A stretch of 64,000 bases of DNA from the NCBI GenBank assembly GCA_051530055.1, contig CM121343.1, forward strand, positions 2,666,001 to 2,730,000, written 5' to 3'. Made by a program: the position numbers and the translations under genes. Positions 21,905 to 33,539 of the stretch are shown here, piece after piece (the first letter of the stretch is position 1; the number at the start of each line of letters is the position of its first letter). Source of the stretch: Neoechinorhynchus agilis (lineage: Eukaryota > Acanthocephala). A model generated the notes under the pieces. The model saw only the letters and a list, made by a program, of their open reading frames with translations, was not told where the DNA came from and ran no database searches.

Positions 21905-23480
21905 CTTATTAATTTTATTTAACATAAAAAAGTTTCCTTCAGTGCGCACCCTGAAAAGAAAAAAATGATAAGATCGTGTCCCATTCGCAATTGATTCTGG
22001 GGTAAAGGTTGATATGGAAGGAATTGCTTACAAAAGCTCCATCAATAAATAAGTGTCGATTATGTGCCATGTTATGGAACGAGGGAAAATTAGGTAGCAT
22101 GAATTCGTGATCTTTAAAATAAGGTCGCATGGCAGACAAGTAGTTCGTGTTAAAATCACCGATTATTAGATCCGAGTTCCAGAATAATAACAAACTGCGA
22201 AACTTTCTTAAAAACTTGGTTACAAGGCCTGTTTGTATGAAAATATTCGCAATGATAAGAGTGGAGCTGAGGATATCTGAGCCGACACGGGTTCGATATC
22301 GAGAGAAATTGAATTTTAAACAGCTCATCTTTTAAAGATAAGAGCAAAGTTGGTTTAAGATCAGCCCTAACAAAGGTTTGTAGACCACCAGGAAAAACCA
22401 ATGTATTGATTGGTTAGAGCAGTGGATGGAGCTAATAAAAAAACCTTTGTATTGTGTACAGACGATATATGGCAATGGGCCAACTTCTCGGAGGCACATA
22501 ATATCAATTTGTTCTTTTATTATTGTATTCAAGAGATGAGATGGTAGCCCATAAGCTCTAGATGCATCCGGGCCCAGCTTTCTAACCCTCTTAGGAGATA
22601 CATCTCTATCGGAAGGAGAGTGTTCTCTCTTCGACTTACTGAGGAAAGGGGACGCCATCATATCTAATAGATTCTGTAGGGGGAACCGGGGTTGCCCTGT
22701 GTCGTGATGATTGAAAAATGAGCTGACTATTCGATTATCCATTCTATCATTTTTTTCAGCGTTTCATTTTCCTCCAATACGTTTGCATCGCTAGCGGGGA
22801 AATTCGTCATTAAGGGTACGATAGACGTGGGAGATAACTTTCTCGGTGAATTACCTGCCCCAAAAGATTGGGGTTATAGAATTATCAAAGTGATTGGCAA
22901 GGGCGCTCCAGAGCTTGGATGGGAATCGGGCTTGATGATTCCTCAAAATAACTTCTAGCTGCTTTGCAAGATTTCGAAAAGGCGGGGTGAGACCTAGAGC
23001 AATAGGCTCATTTCAAGCCGCCGTCATTTATGCAATCCGGCTTCAAATGAGGGCCAGCACAAATCAAACATCGGGGTTCATAACTACAAAAAGACGCTTT
23101 ATGACCCCATCGAGCGCATTTCTGACATATTGTCAAATTAAAATCATAAATAGACGGGCTTATTAAAGAAAAGGTGACCCAATATGAATATAGTCCAAGA
23201 CCAGACCCACTTAAGCGTTCAGCAATATTGATCGAGGCTGAGCAAAGAATAACGTAGGGCTGCGAGTTCGGAAATCTGGACAGGTACTTGATTGCTTTAA
23301 CGCCGTGGGACTTTTCTATTTCACCTGAGTCCTCACTGTTCTTGATTTATCTATAAATTTGAATTTAAAATCGTGCGACATTTTCACAAAAAAATGTTGA
23401 ATGATTTCTCAATGTTGCAAGTAATATTGTTACCGAGTCCAGAAGGACTCAGAAATTTTTAGAAAAATGTTTTTGATAGG
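21905..23480 (-). mobile_element. APE-type LINE remnant D (ORF1 zinc knuckles plus endonuclease)
   Basis: Read on the minus strand, the 5' part contains retroviral-type zinc knuckles (C-Q-K-C-A-R-W-G-H-K-A-S-F-C then C-L-I-C-A-G-P-H, about 23125-23027). This is the nucleic-acid-binding ORF1 of jockey/CR1-like LINEs. Next come a basic stretch (SPSDRDVSPKRVRK, about 22600), a catalytic-type C-L-R-E-V motif and the endonuclease signature D-L-I-I-G-D-F-N (about 22155). The frame is broken at several points and no reverse transcriptase follows, so this copy is dead and truncated. Confidence 0.8.
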
Positions 23481-23849
23481 GATGCTGGGGTGCGAACTCC
23501 CATGTCTTCTTTAGCAATTTTAAGCATATTATCCTCTCGACGAATGGGGCGGGCTATACCTTCTGGGCTAACAACGGTGGAACGAGATGGATTTTCGGGA
23601 ATAGAAACCGGGGCACAATCACTCAAAACTAGCTCCTTAGCTTCTCAACGGATGGGTCAGGTGGTCTTGAATCCTTTGCAAAACCATTTTGTTCGCACAA
23701 ATTACGCGATTGCATAGAGGTGATTTAATGTTTATAACATGATCGATATAGCATTAATCAAAGTGTATGTCGATCGATATTTATATCACATTCTTCTCCC
23801 CGCCCAGTCTTCTTCGAATCCTTGAACTTCTTCTGAGTGAGTGGGCAGG
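23481..23849. other. Spacer between LINE D and Gypsy fragment
   Basis: A 75-residue plus frame (23490-23717) lies largely antisense to LINE ORF1-like sequence and is not supported as a gene. Probably transposon-derived. Confidence 0.35.
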
Positions 23850-24840
23850 TCTATCCTCGTCTCTGGCAATTATCGTCCGGGTGTCTGAAGTCTCTTCAAT
23901 TCTTTAACCGCTACCACCGATCCATCATTCATGTTGCTGTCAGCGCCTGTTGGATTTTCGATTTCCCTTTCCAAACTTTCACTTCCTCGAGGTTGAACAT
24001 TAAGCCCGCCCATCGATTTCATATCGGTATTGTTTTCTGTTGTTGATGGGCCGTTCAGGTACCTTGGTATACGACCGTCGAATCGTCCTCCAAATCGCTA
24101 TTAGGGTAGGAAGCAAGATGTTTCGTGGAAACGGTACATTCCTTTCCATCCCTGAACCTTATCAGAGTGTAGTATGGTCTTGCACTGATGAGTTTTACTA
24201 CCGTTCGGGAAGGTCTGTATTTATTCGTTCTATGTTGTGATCGGAGTAAAACATCCTCCGAATTCCGAAGCCAAGAGGGAGTGCTTAATCCCCTACTTGA
24301 TTTTCTATAAAACGCGAACAGCCGCTCATGAGGTGTTTATCCTCTAGATGCGCATAATAAGGAACGGATAGAGTGTAGAGCATTTGGAATCGATTTTCCC
24401 AGTTTTCGATACTTAACCTCTTGGTTTTTAGATCTAACAGCACACTTTTCCAAATGACTCCATTGTAACGTTCCAGCGGTCCGTTTCCCTACGGATTATA
24501 CGGCGTGGTCCGAGTGGATGTGATTCCATGGCTAGCCAGATAGTCCGATAACTGCTTCGAAAGGAAAGATGATCCTCGGTCTGAATGAATATATCAAGGC
24601 AGTCCGAATATGGTGAATAACTGTCCGAGACACTTGATCAATGTATGCGCGGAATTGTCTTTGCAAGAAAACACGAAAGGAAAACGTGAATATTCGTCCA
24701 CAATTACCAGCAAGTATCTATTTAGCACTGACGATGGCACTGGTCCCTTGACGTCGATCGCTAAACGTCCGAATGGCTGCGTCGCCTTTATAAGTTATCC
24801 CTGGTTAGGTTTAAAGTAGATCGGTATAATCGATGAGCAA
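23850..24840 (-). mobile_element. Gypsy/Ty3-type integrase fragment 1
   Basis: The minus strand encodes a retroviral integrase core with several stops. It shows R-L-A-I-D-V-K-G-P, then V-D-E-Y-S-R-F-P-F, I-H-S-D-R-G-S-S-F and T-T-P-Y-N-P...L-E-R-Y-N-G. The catalytic D, D and E are all visible in order. A C-terminal tail with R-F-R-D-G-K-E-C-T-V-S-T-K-H-L-A (about 24180) matches the end of Gypsy polyproteins. The rest of pol is missing: the fragment begins where the 192 bp array S2 starts. Confidence 0.88.
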
Positions 24841-24879
24841 ACCCTGAAATTACTGATCACTTGACAAATGTTCTCCCCA

Positions 24880-26735
24880 TCGCTCAAACCCTTCTTAAAA
24901 TTGCTGGTTGTGCTTTCTTTGTCGATGCCACATCATGGGACTCGCCTTTATATAACCGGTTTTTCCAGTTGTAGTTCATTTCGGAATTTGTTTGTAAACA
25001 AAGTTTGTTCAAACATCTAAGTTACGAATAAATACGAAGGTGAAACTTTTGGGCGACAACTTCTAAAGCGTTCGCTATAACCCATCTTAAAATTGGTGAT
25101 TGTGCTTTCTTTGTGGATGCCACATCATGGGACTCGCCTTTATATAACCGGTTTTTCCAGTTGTAGTTCATTTCGGAATTTGTTTGTAAACAAAGTTTGT
25201 TCAAACATCTAAGTTACGAATAAATACGAAGGTGAAACTTTTGGGCGACAACTTCTAAAGCGTTCGCTATAACCCATCTTAAAATTGGTCATTGTGCTTT
25301 CTTTGTGGATGCCACATCATGGGACTCGCCTTTATATAACGGTTTTTCCAGTTGTAGTTCATTTCGGAATTTGTTTGTAAACAAAGTTTGTTCAAACATC
25401 TAAGTTACGAATAAATACGAAGGTGAAACTTTTGGGCGACAACTTCTAAAGCGTTCGCTCAAACCCTTCTCAAAATTGGTGATTGTGCTTTCTTTGTGGA
25501 TGCCACATCATGGGACTCGCCTTTATATAACCGGTTTTTCCAGTTGTAGTTCATTTCGGAATTTGTTTGTAAACAAAGTTTGTTCAAACATCTAAGTTAC
25601 GAATAAATATGAAGGTGAAACTTTTGGGCGACAACTTCTAAAGCGTTCGCTCAAACCCTTCTTAAAATTGCTGGTTGTGTTTTCTTTGTGGATGCCACAT
25701 CATGGGACTCGCCTTTATATAACCGGTTTTTCCAGTTGTAGTTCATTTCGGAATTTGTTTGTAAACAAAGTTTGTTCAAACATCTAAGTTACGAATAAAT
25801 ACGAAGGTGAAACTTTTGGGCGACAACTTCTAAAGCGTTCGCTATAACCCATCTTAAAATTGGTGATTGTGCTTTCTTTGTGGATGCCACATCATGGGAC
25901 TCGCCTTTATATAACCGGTTTTTCCAGTTGTAGTTCATTTCGGAATTTGTTTGTAAACAAAGTTTGTTCAAACATCTAAGTTACGAATAAATACGAAGGT
26001 GAAACTTTTGGGCGACAACTTCTAAAGCGTTCGCTATAACCCATCTTAAAATTGGTGATTGTGCTTTCTTTGTGGATGCCACATCATGGGACTCGCCTTT
26101 ATATAACCGGTTTTTCCAGTTGTAGTTCATTTCGGAATTTGTTTGTAAACAAAGTTTGTTCAAACATCTAAGTTACGAATAAATACGAAGGTGAAACTTT
26201 TGGGCGACAACTTCTAAAGCGTTCGCTATAACCCATCTTAAAATTGGTGATTGTGCTTTCTTTGTGGATGCCACATCATGGGACTCGCCTTTATATAACC
26301 GGTTTTTCCAGTTGTAGTTCATTTCGGAATTTGTTTGTAAACAAAGTTTGTTCAAACATCTAAGTTACGAATAAATACGAAGGTGAAACTTTTGGGCGAC
26401 AACTTCTAAAGCGTTCGCTATAACCCATCTTAAAATTGCTGGTTGTGTTTTCTTTGTCGATGCCACATCATGGGACTCGCCTTTATATAACGATTTTTCC
26501 AGTTGTGGTTCATTTCAGAATTTGTTTGTAAACAAAGTTTGTTCAAAAATCTAAGTTGCGAATAAATATGAAGGTGCAACTTTTGGGCGACAACTTCTAA
26601 AGCGTTCGCTCAAACCCTTTCGCAAAATTGGTGATTGTGCTTTCTTTGTGGATGCCACATCATGGGACTCGCCTTTATATAACGATTTTTTCCAGTTGTA
26701 GTTCATTTCGGAATTTGTTTGTAATGAAAGTTATT
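24880..26735. repeat. Satellite array S2, 192 bp unit, nearly 10 copies
   Basis: Exact or near-exact repeats at 192 bp steps (for example 25789, 25981, 26173). The unit is unrelated to S1 but has the same length. Every unit has a TATA-like TTTATATAACC and an AATAAA about 80-100 bp later, which makes it resemble a tandemly copied LTR or promoter. The 60-codon minus-strand frames repeated in it are by-products of the repetition. The last copies (after 26430) are more diverged. Confidence 0.96.
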
Positions 26736-26744
26736 AGTTTTTCC

Positions 26745-26990
26745 CAATCGAACGTAAGTAAACAAATGACCCTACGAACAGGCAACATATAATTGTCCTT
26801 GGGAAATCGTAACGATGGTGAGTGAATACCCGATCACTTGAGCGACTTTCCCTGAGCCTTATTGACAATAATGACAAAAGCCAGCCGTATTTGGAACTGC
26901 AGGCGACTATAAGTGAAAGGCAAGTCCGTTGGTAAGAGGGGAATTCTTTTAATGAACTCGGGATGTATGCAAAAGATCTCCTACTAACAA
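26745..26990 (-). mobile_element. PIF1/Helitron helicase C-terminal fragment
   Basis: The minus strand encodes L-P-T-D-L-P-F-T-Y-S-R-L-Q-F-Q-I-R-L-A-F, then V-N-K-A-Q-G-K-S-L (helicase motif VI region). L-Y-V-A-C-S appears in another frame. This order is diagnostic of PIF1-like helicases, and in animal genomes such stray tails usually come from Helitrons. No Rep domain is present. Confidence 0.8.
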
Positions 26991-27329
26991 TAAAACTCTA
27001 GACTTACTAATAACGAGAAATTCAACGAAAAAAACGGCCAGAGAGGTTCAAATCTATCTAAGAAAGTCTAACCAAGAAAACCATAAGAACGATGGAACAA
27101 TATCAAACTTTACCATAAATCAATACAAATTAATAAACGGTTCAATTACGTCACTGATTGCGGTGCTGCTCCTGAAATCACTTTTCCGAGCACAAACGGA
27201 TTGTACCGGAGAAGGCTTTCTGCAGAATTAGATCCGGAAAATAATGGACTGTGAATTTCGATAAGAAAATTTTTTAAATTCTTCTTTTTTCGTGTTTATC
27301 CCTTTTCGAGGTCGCACAAAAATGTTCAA

Positions 27330-27580
27330 TCAAACATAGTTCATCATCTCTCTCGACCGTTTGTCCTCTGCAACTGCGTCTTTCCACCTTTTTTTGGGTC
27401 TGCCTCGCCTCCTAGTTCCCTCGATCTCCATTTCCACTAATTCGAAGATGTGTACCGAATTCCATTTTTACTTTCTCGCTCCTTTTGATCCTTCGTTGCT
27501 GAATTACGTCTTCCACATCCTCCACCTCAATCCATCCAGGCAAATATTTATTTGGGATCATGTCTTAATTCATTAGAGAT
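27330..27580 (-). mobile_element. RTE-type LINE 3' fragment
   Basis: The minus strand encodes G-W-I-E-V-E-D-V near the left of the reading frame and R-R-R-G-R-P-K-K-R-W-K-D-A-V-A-E-D near the end. This is the RTE C-terminal signature also seen at 20.9-21.3 kb. Confidence 0.75.
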
Positions 27581-27779
27581 TTAATTGTCTTTAAAGAGAT
27601 ACTTTAAAAGAGCAGTTAAAATCGTGTTCCAAACTTTATCAATTACATTTAACACCTTTAGCCATTTCTTTGAAAATTGAATCAACAAAATTAAAAAATA
27701 CACAAATTTACCCATTAAGTCGTTAGTAAAGAAATCAACACTTTGATTATGGACGTAACGCGATCGACGTTTCAAAAAT
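27581..27779. other. Spacer, nothing recognised
   Basis: Short AT-rich interval before the duplicated block. Confidence 0.3.
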
Positions 27780-28985
27780 TAAAAGTGCGTTTCTTTCGTT
27801 TTTTCACGTTTTCACTCAACGTCGAATAAAATGTGCACCCTAATTCGTGATTTGGAAATAGTTGTCGTTGTGCTCTTTTATGCATGATTTCGAGAGACTC
27901 GAGCATTTCGGCATTCTAAGCTTGAGATATAGGTAAATGTTTTTGATGCAAATTTGGATCTTGGTACTCCTTGCCACGTCCTTGTATTCTGAATTTTATT
28001 TTCTTTATTGTTGCTGTAAACATCAATTTTAAGAATATCCACTTTTTTTATCAACTCCTTTGTGTGTTTTTCGTCGTCATTTACCAAATCCTTTTCGTTT
28101 TCCTTCAACTTAGGACCACAGAAGCATTTTAAGACTGTTTGGGATATCCGACGAAAACCTTGTAATTTTTACGTTTCGTTTATGTTTTCAGCATTCTCAA
28201 TTATTCGTTGTTTTGAATGATTTCTTTGCTTAAGGCAAAAGAGTTTTCTCATCACTAAAAGAAAAGATGTTGAGAACATGGAGTTCAAAGTTTTATACTC
28301 ACTTTTCATTTCACTGTTAACGCGAACAATCTTCTTGGTAATGATTTCGAGAGAATCGAGCGTTGCGGCTTGCTAAACTTGGCATGTAAGTAAATGTTTT
28401 TGACGAAAATTTGGATTTGAATATCTCACTTTAATTAAGAAGTTATCTACGCTTAATTAAGGTTGAAATCAATACTTTAATTTGAGCATTTTAAAGATTT
28501 GCTCTAATAATTTTTACTAGCAGAATTCTCCTAGTTTCGAACTAGAATTTTTGACCGATTTTTGAAGGATTAGTCGTTATGTTTCACATGATCCGCGTTC
28601 ACTCTTCACTGCTATGCGTTTTATCTCTTGATTGCTCTGTCAGAGCCCGGCTCGTCGTCTCTTTCTTGGAACTTACATATTTTGCTGCCTTTATACCATT
28701 TTGCTAACTTATCTCCCATCTCCGGGTGGCCGAAGAGGATTATAGCCGTGTAATTGGGATCTACTGCCTTTCCTTTATTAAAGACTGTACCGATTAACGT
28801 GCTGTGTTGATCATTTTGAAAGTCATTCGGTAGAACCAGCGGTGGTACCGTGGCATATCCATAGGATTTTCCAATCATTGGCAATGTTTATGATAAATTT
28901 GGTAATCCTATCTACCATTTCCATATTATCTTCGTTGTGATTAAGGCGTGGCACGTGGAAAGCATTCGTGAATCACCGTGGCCGC
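27780..28985 (-). repeat. Duplicated block part A, copy 1
   Basis: Near-identical to 38585-40245. It contains one copy of a ~458 bp subunit (two in the other copy) and an 87-codon minus frame (28884-28621), identical in length to 40142-39879. The subunit frame and the 87-codon frame are unrecognised. The orientation is taken from the open frames. The block ends at 28985, where a SINE A-rich tail begins. Confidence 0.85.
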
Positions 28986-29295
28986 TTTTTTTATTTATTT
29001 TTATTTATTTAAGGAGCTTACAAGTCTGACGCATACGCATGGTTATGTTCTTCATATTGAGTTGATTGTTCTTTCTTTTCGATGTCTTATTTCCTTTGGA
29101 AACCTTTTCGGCTTAACTTACAGACATCGGATGCACTTAGCCGCGCTCGAAGGGATCGGGCCAACCCACTTTTTTTATGGGCCTATGGGCGATCCCTCGC
29201 ACCCCAGTGGAACCCAGTGACCGGTGGCGTTGAACCCTTGACATATAGAGCGCATTATGAACGCGCACACCACTCGGCCACTGTCGAACACTCGG
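28985..29295 (-). mobile_element. tRNA-derived SINE
   Basis: On the minus strand a box A (TGGCCGAGTGG, 29280-29270) and a box B (GGGTTCAACGCC, 29237-29226) are spaced like an internal RNA polymerase III promoter. The box A is of the Ser/Leu tRNA type. Between them GCGCG-TTCATAA-TGCGC can form an anticodon-like stem-loop. The 3' end is an A/T-rich (TAAA)n tail at 29010-28986. The T-arm does not pair well and there is no acceptor stem, so it is not a functional tRNA. It separates the helicase remnant from the duplicated block. Confidence 0.75.
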
Positions 29296-29640
29296 CTACA
29301 TTCAACGGATACGCCGTTTCATCGCCCATTCTTATCACATTGAGAACCTCATTAAGCACTATTGACCGATCGCGAGCTTGCAAAACAATCTTGCAGCTCA
29401 AAAACACGTTGGTAAATATATGTATCAAAGTACGAACTATTCGGGTTATAGCTGTACTTATCTACCGATGCATTGTATGGCAGTGCCCCTAATGCCGCAT
29501 AGACATCATGGAAAAGATGGTCGACCAGGACTGATTTACCTTCGCCAGGAGGACCGTGTACGTAGAGAACAACAGGACTAACTTTTCCTTCGGTCCCTAG
29601 GAACCTCTATTCGCTACTATCATCGCCTCGAACACTTTAG
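29296..29640 (-). pseudogene. Decayed picorna-like virus superfamily-3 helicase fragment
   Basis: The minus strand encodes a hydrophobic strand followed by Walker A (G-P-P-G-E-G-K-S). About 45 residues later come S-S-Y-F-D-T-Y and V-F-E-L-Q-D-C-F in the Walker B position, then V-I-R-M-G-D-E-T-A-Y-P-L-N. The order and spacing fit the 2C-type helicase of Picornavirales-like RNA viruses. Walker B has LQD where DD is usual. There is a stop and frameshift after Walker B (about 29355) and another upstream of Walker A (about 29600). The SINE cuts it off before motif C. It is a non-functional endogenous viral element or a transposon that acquired such a helicase. Confidence 0.7.
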
Positions 29641-30110
29641 CGAACCAAGATTGCACTGATAGATGTGCACCATGTTTTTTATTATACCCTCGTGAACTCA
29701 CCACACAACACGCGTTTTACCGGTCGCGCATTATCGATCCAAATACCCTATGGCTCACCTCCCCTCTTTGATAAAAAGGGTAACGGGTTTGCGGCTTTTC
29801 CCGTCTCACGCTTCGCCTCGGGAGCTCCACAATTTCCTCTTTTGTTCCAGATTCCACTGCTTCGCCTTCCGTTTTAGTTCCTCCTTACATAGCTTTTGGT
29901 GCGACTCTTCTATTCTCTCACTTCCCAACTCCATGTCCACTTCCTTCCGTCCTTTTTCAATGTCTTTTTTCTTGGCATCCCATCTCTGTTCCTTTTATTC
30001 TTCTCCCAATACTCGACTTCTGACTTGATCCTTGAGCGGGTTTTAAAGATCAACTTTGTTTTTGATAAATTGAGAGAAAAGTTCATGCGAGGACTGTTCA
30101 ATTAAAAGTT
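29641..30110. other. Unassigned transposon-zone spacer
   Basis: The minus strand encodes broken charged, helical stretches (about 30090-29830), perhaps an ORF1-like coiled coil of a retrotransposon. No family recognised. Confidence 0.35.
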
Positions 30111-32110
30111 ATAAGCTGGCTATCCTGTGAGATTTCATCACAAAGGTGATATCATCAGCATAACAGATCAAAGCAGAATTATAAGGAAAATTTTGTACAA
30201 TATATTGAGAAGCCAGGAGGAATAAAGTAGGAGAGAGCGGCGATCCCTGTGGGACACCATTAAGAGGGTAATATAAGGTTTTTCCAGCATCATCGTCGTA
30301 ATAAAAAGCCTTTGAAAAAGTGTATTATGAATCCTGGCAATAAGATTATGAGGAACACTGAAAAATTCTAACATCTCGACAATGAAGCTCAAGGAGATGT
30401 TTTCAAAGGCTTGAGATAGGTCCACTGCTAGAATAGCACGAAGAGGGTAAACATCGTCGCCGAAGTTCGAGTAAATGTCAGCCAGCGCTGAGTGAATAGA
30501 TTTACCTTTAGAAAAGCCATGGCAATTAAGGGAAATGCAGTTGTGTTCCCTGATAAATAGATTTAGTTTATGCGCTTCGGCCGAAGGTTGTTGGGAGCCT
30601 TAACTAACTTTCTCCCATTTTTGACCAAGAATGTGCGCCTCGAAATGTTGATATCTCTCCGGGCATGAGGGGAGCACTTCAACATCAGACTCGCTATAAG
30701 GTGGACACAACCCCGAGAAAGCAGAGAGATGCATTTGGTCCCTGTGGTGCTGTTGGATGAGGGCAATTTTGGATTTAGGGACCCAACTTTGGCAATATCA
30801 GATTGATTTAAATCAGATCGATTAGGAATTAGTCTCCTAAAAATGACTGGCGGTGTGATGCCTTTAGAGCAAGATGAGGCATGAAAGTCAAAGATAGACG
30901 AGAGAATATGATCCATAGAGGATGTTTTTAACCAGGAGGTGAGCTTCGATCTCCAACTGATAAACTTCTTCCTAGAAACTGTATTCCACCACATCGAGGA
31001 GAATGGTTGTAAAGACTTTAGGATAGCGCGGTCGGATGCCAATTGTTGTCGACATCGGGCAGCCCAAGAATGTCTAGAGAGCACTTTGACAAGAAGAGCA
31101 TCTCCATGAATTTTGACTTGATATAATTGACGCCCAATAAATCGAAAAGATCTGCTTTCATAAGGCCTAGGAAAAACCCTTTGTGGCTGGTAGAGAAACA
31201 TATAAGCTGTGGTATTGATAATACTGTTAATATGAGAGAGGGCATAATTTAGATTGTTGTCTAAAACAGAGCGATGAGAGAGAAGTGAGTAATTAACCGA
31301 TCTGAACAGAGCGATGTTCAGAGGAGACAAGTGAAGGACTCTCCTAAGTGTATTGTTGGAGCCGATGGACTATATTAAGACATCATGGCCCGTTAGGTGG
31401 AAGAGAGACAGTTGTCGCTCTACTTGAACTAGCAGGTTGACGCATTTTCTGTGAATGATAAGGTCTAAGAAGGAATGGGCATTTTTCGTTACAATATGAA
31501 ACGATGGAGTGAGAGAAGCGGAGAGTTCGTATTGAGGTTTAACAGAGTTAACTGTGGCTTTGGACCATTTCATTGAGGGATCGTTAAAATCGCCAGCAAT
31601 GAAGTCGATATTGGAGCGGAGAAGGCATTTAACGATATTCTTAACGGCCGGACGATGAATAAAGCTGGGTCGTATGTACAGATTGACAATAGTGAAAGGC
31701 CGGCGATTAAAGAACAATTTGAAGATAGAGTAGGATAGCTCATTCGACATGAACGTAGATATTAAAGATGGATTAAGAGAAGATTTGAAGACAGAAATTA
31801 GTCCTTGGGACGATTTTCCAAATGGATCAGAAATAAAGGAAATGTATTCAAGAGAATCAAGCTGAGGTAGAACATTAAAAAGTTGAGTGGTATTATATAT
31901 GCTCTTGCTTTCTTGTAAAAGTAAGATGGAAGCCTCCGATATGAGACTATTAATTTTTGGAAGATTGGTCGCCCCCCACATTTCCACTGCAACAGGCACA
32001 AGTTCTCCACCATTACCTGGGCTTTTTGGATTTTCTGCGGAGGTTGATTTTCAGAAAGTTCGTTAGTGGAGTACAAGCCGCGCGCCAAGTTTCGATCGAT
32101 GCGCAATTAA
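30110..32110 (-). mobile_element. APE-type LINE copy A (endonuclease and partial reverse transcriptase)
   Basis: In order on the minus strand: endonuclease start Q-W-K-C-G-G (about 32000), L-L-L-Q-E-S-K-S, I-A-G-D-F-N-D-P-S-M-K-W and G-H-D-V-L-I (near 31375). After a long linker follow the reverse transcriptase motifs D-L-S-Q-A-F, G-V-P-Q-G-S-P-L-S-P-T-L-F (about 30260) and Y-A-D-D (about 30155). The catalytic residues are present, but frameshifts separate most blocks. The element stops shortly after YADD, so its 3' end is missing. Same family as copies B and C. Confidence 0.9.
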
Positions 32111-32129
32111 AATATGTACATATCGATCG

Positions 32130-32640
32130 GCGCCATTAGTATATAAGGGACTGTGTGTTCGTGATTGGTGGTCGAATAAAAAACCGGTAGCTCAAGAGAA
32201 ATTGTTGAATCGATAACGAATTCTTGTAACGGTCACTACTGATCTCCACTCGCCGTTTGAAAGTCCCGATGAACCTCTCTACCAATCCGTTCGTTTGCGG
32301 ATGGTATGGAGATGCGCAAATGTGCTTGATACCATTCGCTGTACAGAATTGTCCGAATTGAGCCGATTGAAAAGGTGGTCCGTTATCGGATGTGATTTCG
32401 GCTGGAACTCGAAATCGTGCAAAAACTGTTCTTAATTTGCTGATCGTTTCGAACGCTGATATTGAACTTATCGGAATGATCTCTGGCCAATGACTATAGG
32501 CATCTATAAGCACGCAATAAGGTGTCCAACGATTGGTCCTGCGAAATCTAAGTCAAGTATTTCCTCGAGTTCATGTTGACAGGCAGCAAAACGTGCCGCA
32601 ACGAAATGCGCTGACCGCGCGTTGCAACTTTGGACCATCC
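32130..32640 (-). mobile_element. Gypsy-type integrase fragment 2
   Basis: The open minus frame 32513-32136 encodes D-A-Y-S-H-W-P-E, I-T-S-D-N-G-P-P-F and H-P-Q-T-N-G-L-V-E-R-F, the integrase D, D and E motifs. Upstream in another frame, L-D-F-A-G-P-I appears after a cysteine pair (C-x6-H...C), like a degraded zinc-binding domain. It is a different subfamily from fragment 1. Its 5' boundary is the shared block B at about 32640. Confidence 0.88.
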
Positions 32641-32870
32641 GACAATAATACCTTCAGTCTGCCATCACCGCCTGTCTGCATAGAAACGTAGTGGTCCCGT
32701 ACCCTGCCTGTGGCTTCACCAGAAAAACATTGAAATTCACTTGGTGGTCTATATTTGATTAAGTCGTGAGTAATCAACAGGAAGGGCGAGTGGCAACAGT
32801 CAGCCAAATCGGTTAAGGCAATGTAAAAATCGACATATGACAGGACGGCCATTCGACTCCGTATTTCTTA
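32630..32870 (-). repeat. Duplicated block part B, copy 1 (unknown ORF start)
   Basis: Near-identical to 40478-40745. It encodes an unrecognised sequence starting M-A-V-L-S-Y-V-D-F and ending G-P-K-L-Q, after which the two copies diverge completely. The frame starts just downstream of the 98 bp tandem repeats. Confidence 0.8.
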
Positions 32871-32899
32871 ATTAGGAAGGATGGCAGAAAGATAAATGT

Positions 32900-33490
32900 G
32901 AGCAAGGTATGATCGTGTGACAAAGAAAAAGAAAATATTCGATGATGTGTGACGACGTTGATGCTCACAGATTTGTTTGCAATTGTTTACGACGTTAGAT
33001 CTTATGATGGCGTTGATCGTGTGACAAAGAAAATATTCGATGATGTGTGACGACGTTGATGCTTACAGATTTGTTTGCAACTGTTTACGACGTTAGATCT
33101 TATGACGGCGTTGATCGTGTGACAAAGAAAATATTCGATGATGATTGACGACGTTGATGCTCACAGATTTGTTTGCAATTGTTTACGACGTTAGATCTTA
33201 TGACGGCGTTGATGGTATGACAAAGAAAATATTCGATGATGTGTGACGACGTTGATGCTCACAGATTTGTTTGCAATTGTTTACGACGTTAGATCTTATG
33301 ACGGCGTTGATCGTGTGACAAAGAAAATATTCGATGATGTGTGACGACGTTGATGCTCACAGATTTGTTTGCAATTGTTTACGACGTTAGATCTTATGAC
33401 GGCGTTGATGGTATGACAAAGAAAATATTCGATGATGTGTGACGACGTTGATGCTCACAGATTTGTTTGCTATTGTTTACGACGTTTTTA
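32900..33490. repeat. 98 bp tandem array, copy 1, about 6 units
   Basis: The unit is about 98 bp (landmark GACAAAGAAAATATTCGATG near 32910, 33017, 33115, 33213, 33310 and 33408) and rich in GACGTT/ACGTTGA motifs. It is the same as at 40760-41500. Relative to the minus-strand frame it is 5'. Confidence 0.95.
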
Positions 33491-33539
33491 TAGAATCCTA
33501 AATTATTGAATATCGCATGTATTTCTACATATGCTAAAT

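Noticed and set aside
25022-26355. Four identical 60-codon minus-strand frames
   Set aside because: Products of the 192 bp satellite S2; no splice or start context and no known domain.
29226-29292. Functional tRNA gene on the minus strand
   Set aside because: Box A and box B match, but the acceptor and T arms do not pair and an A-rich tail follows; assigned as a SINE.
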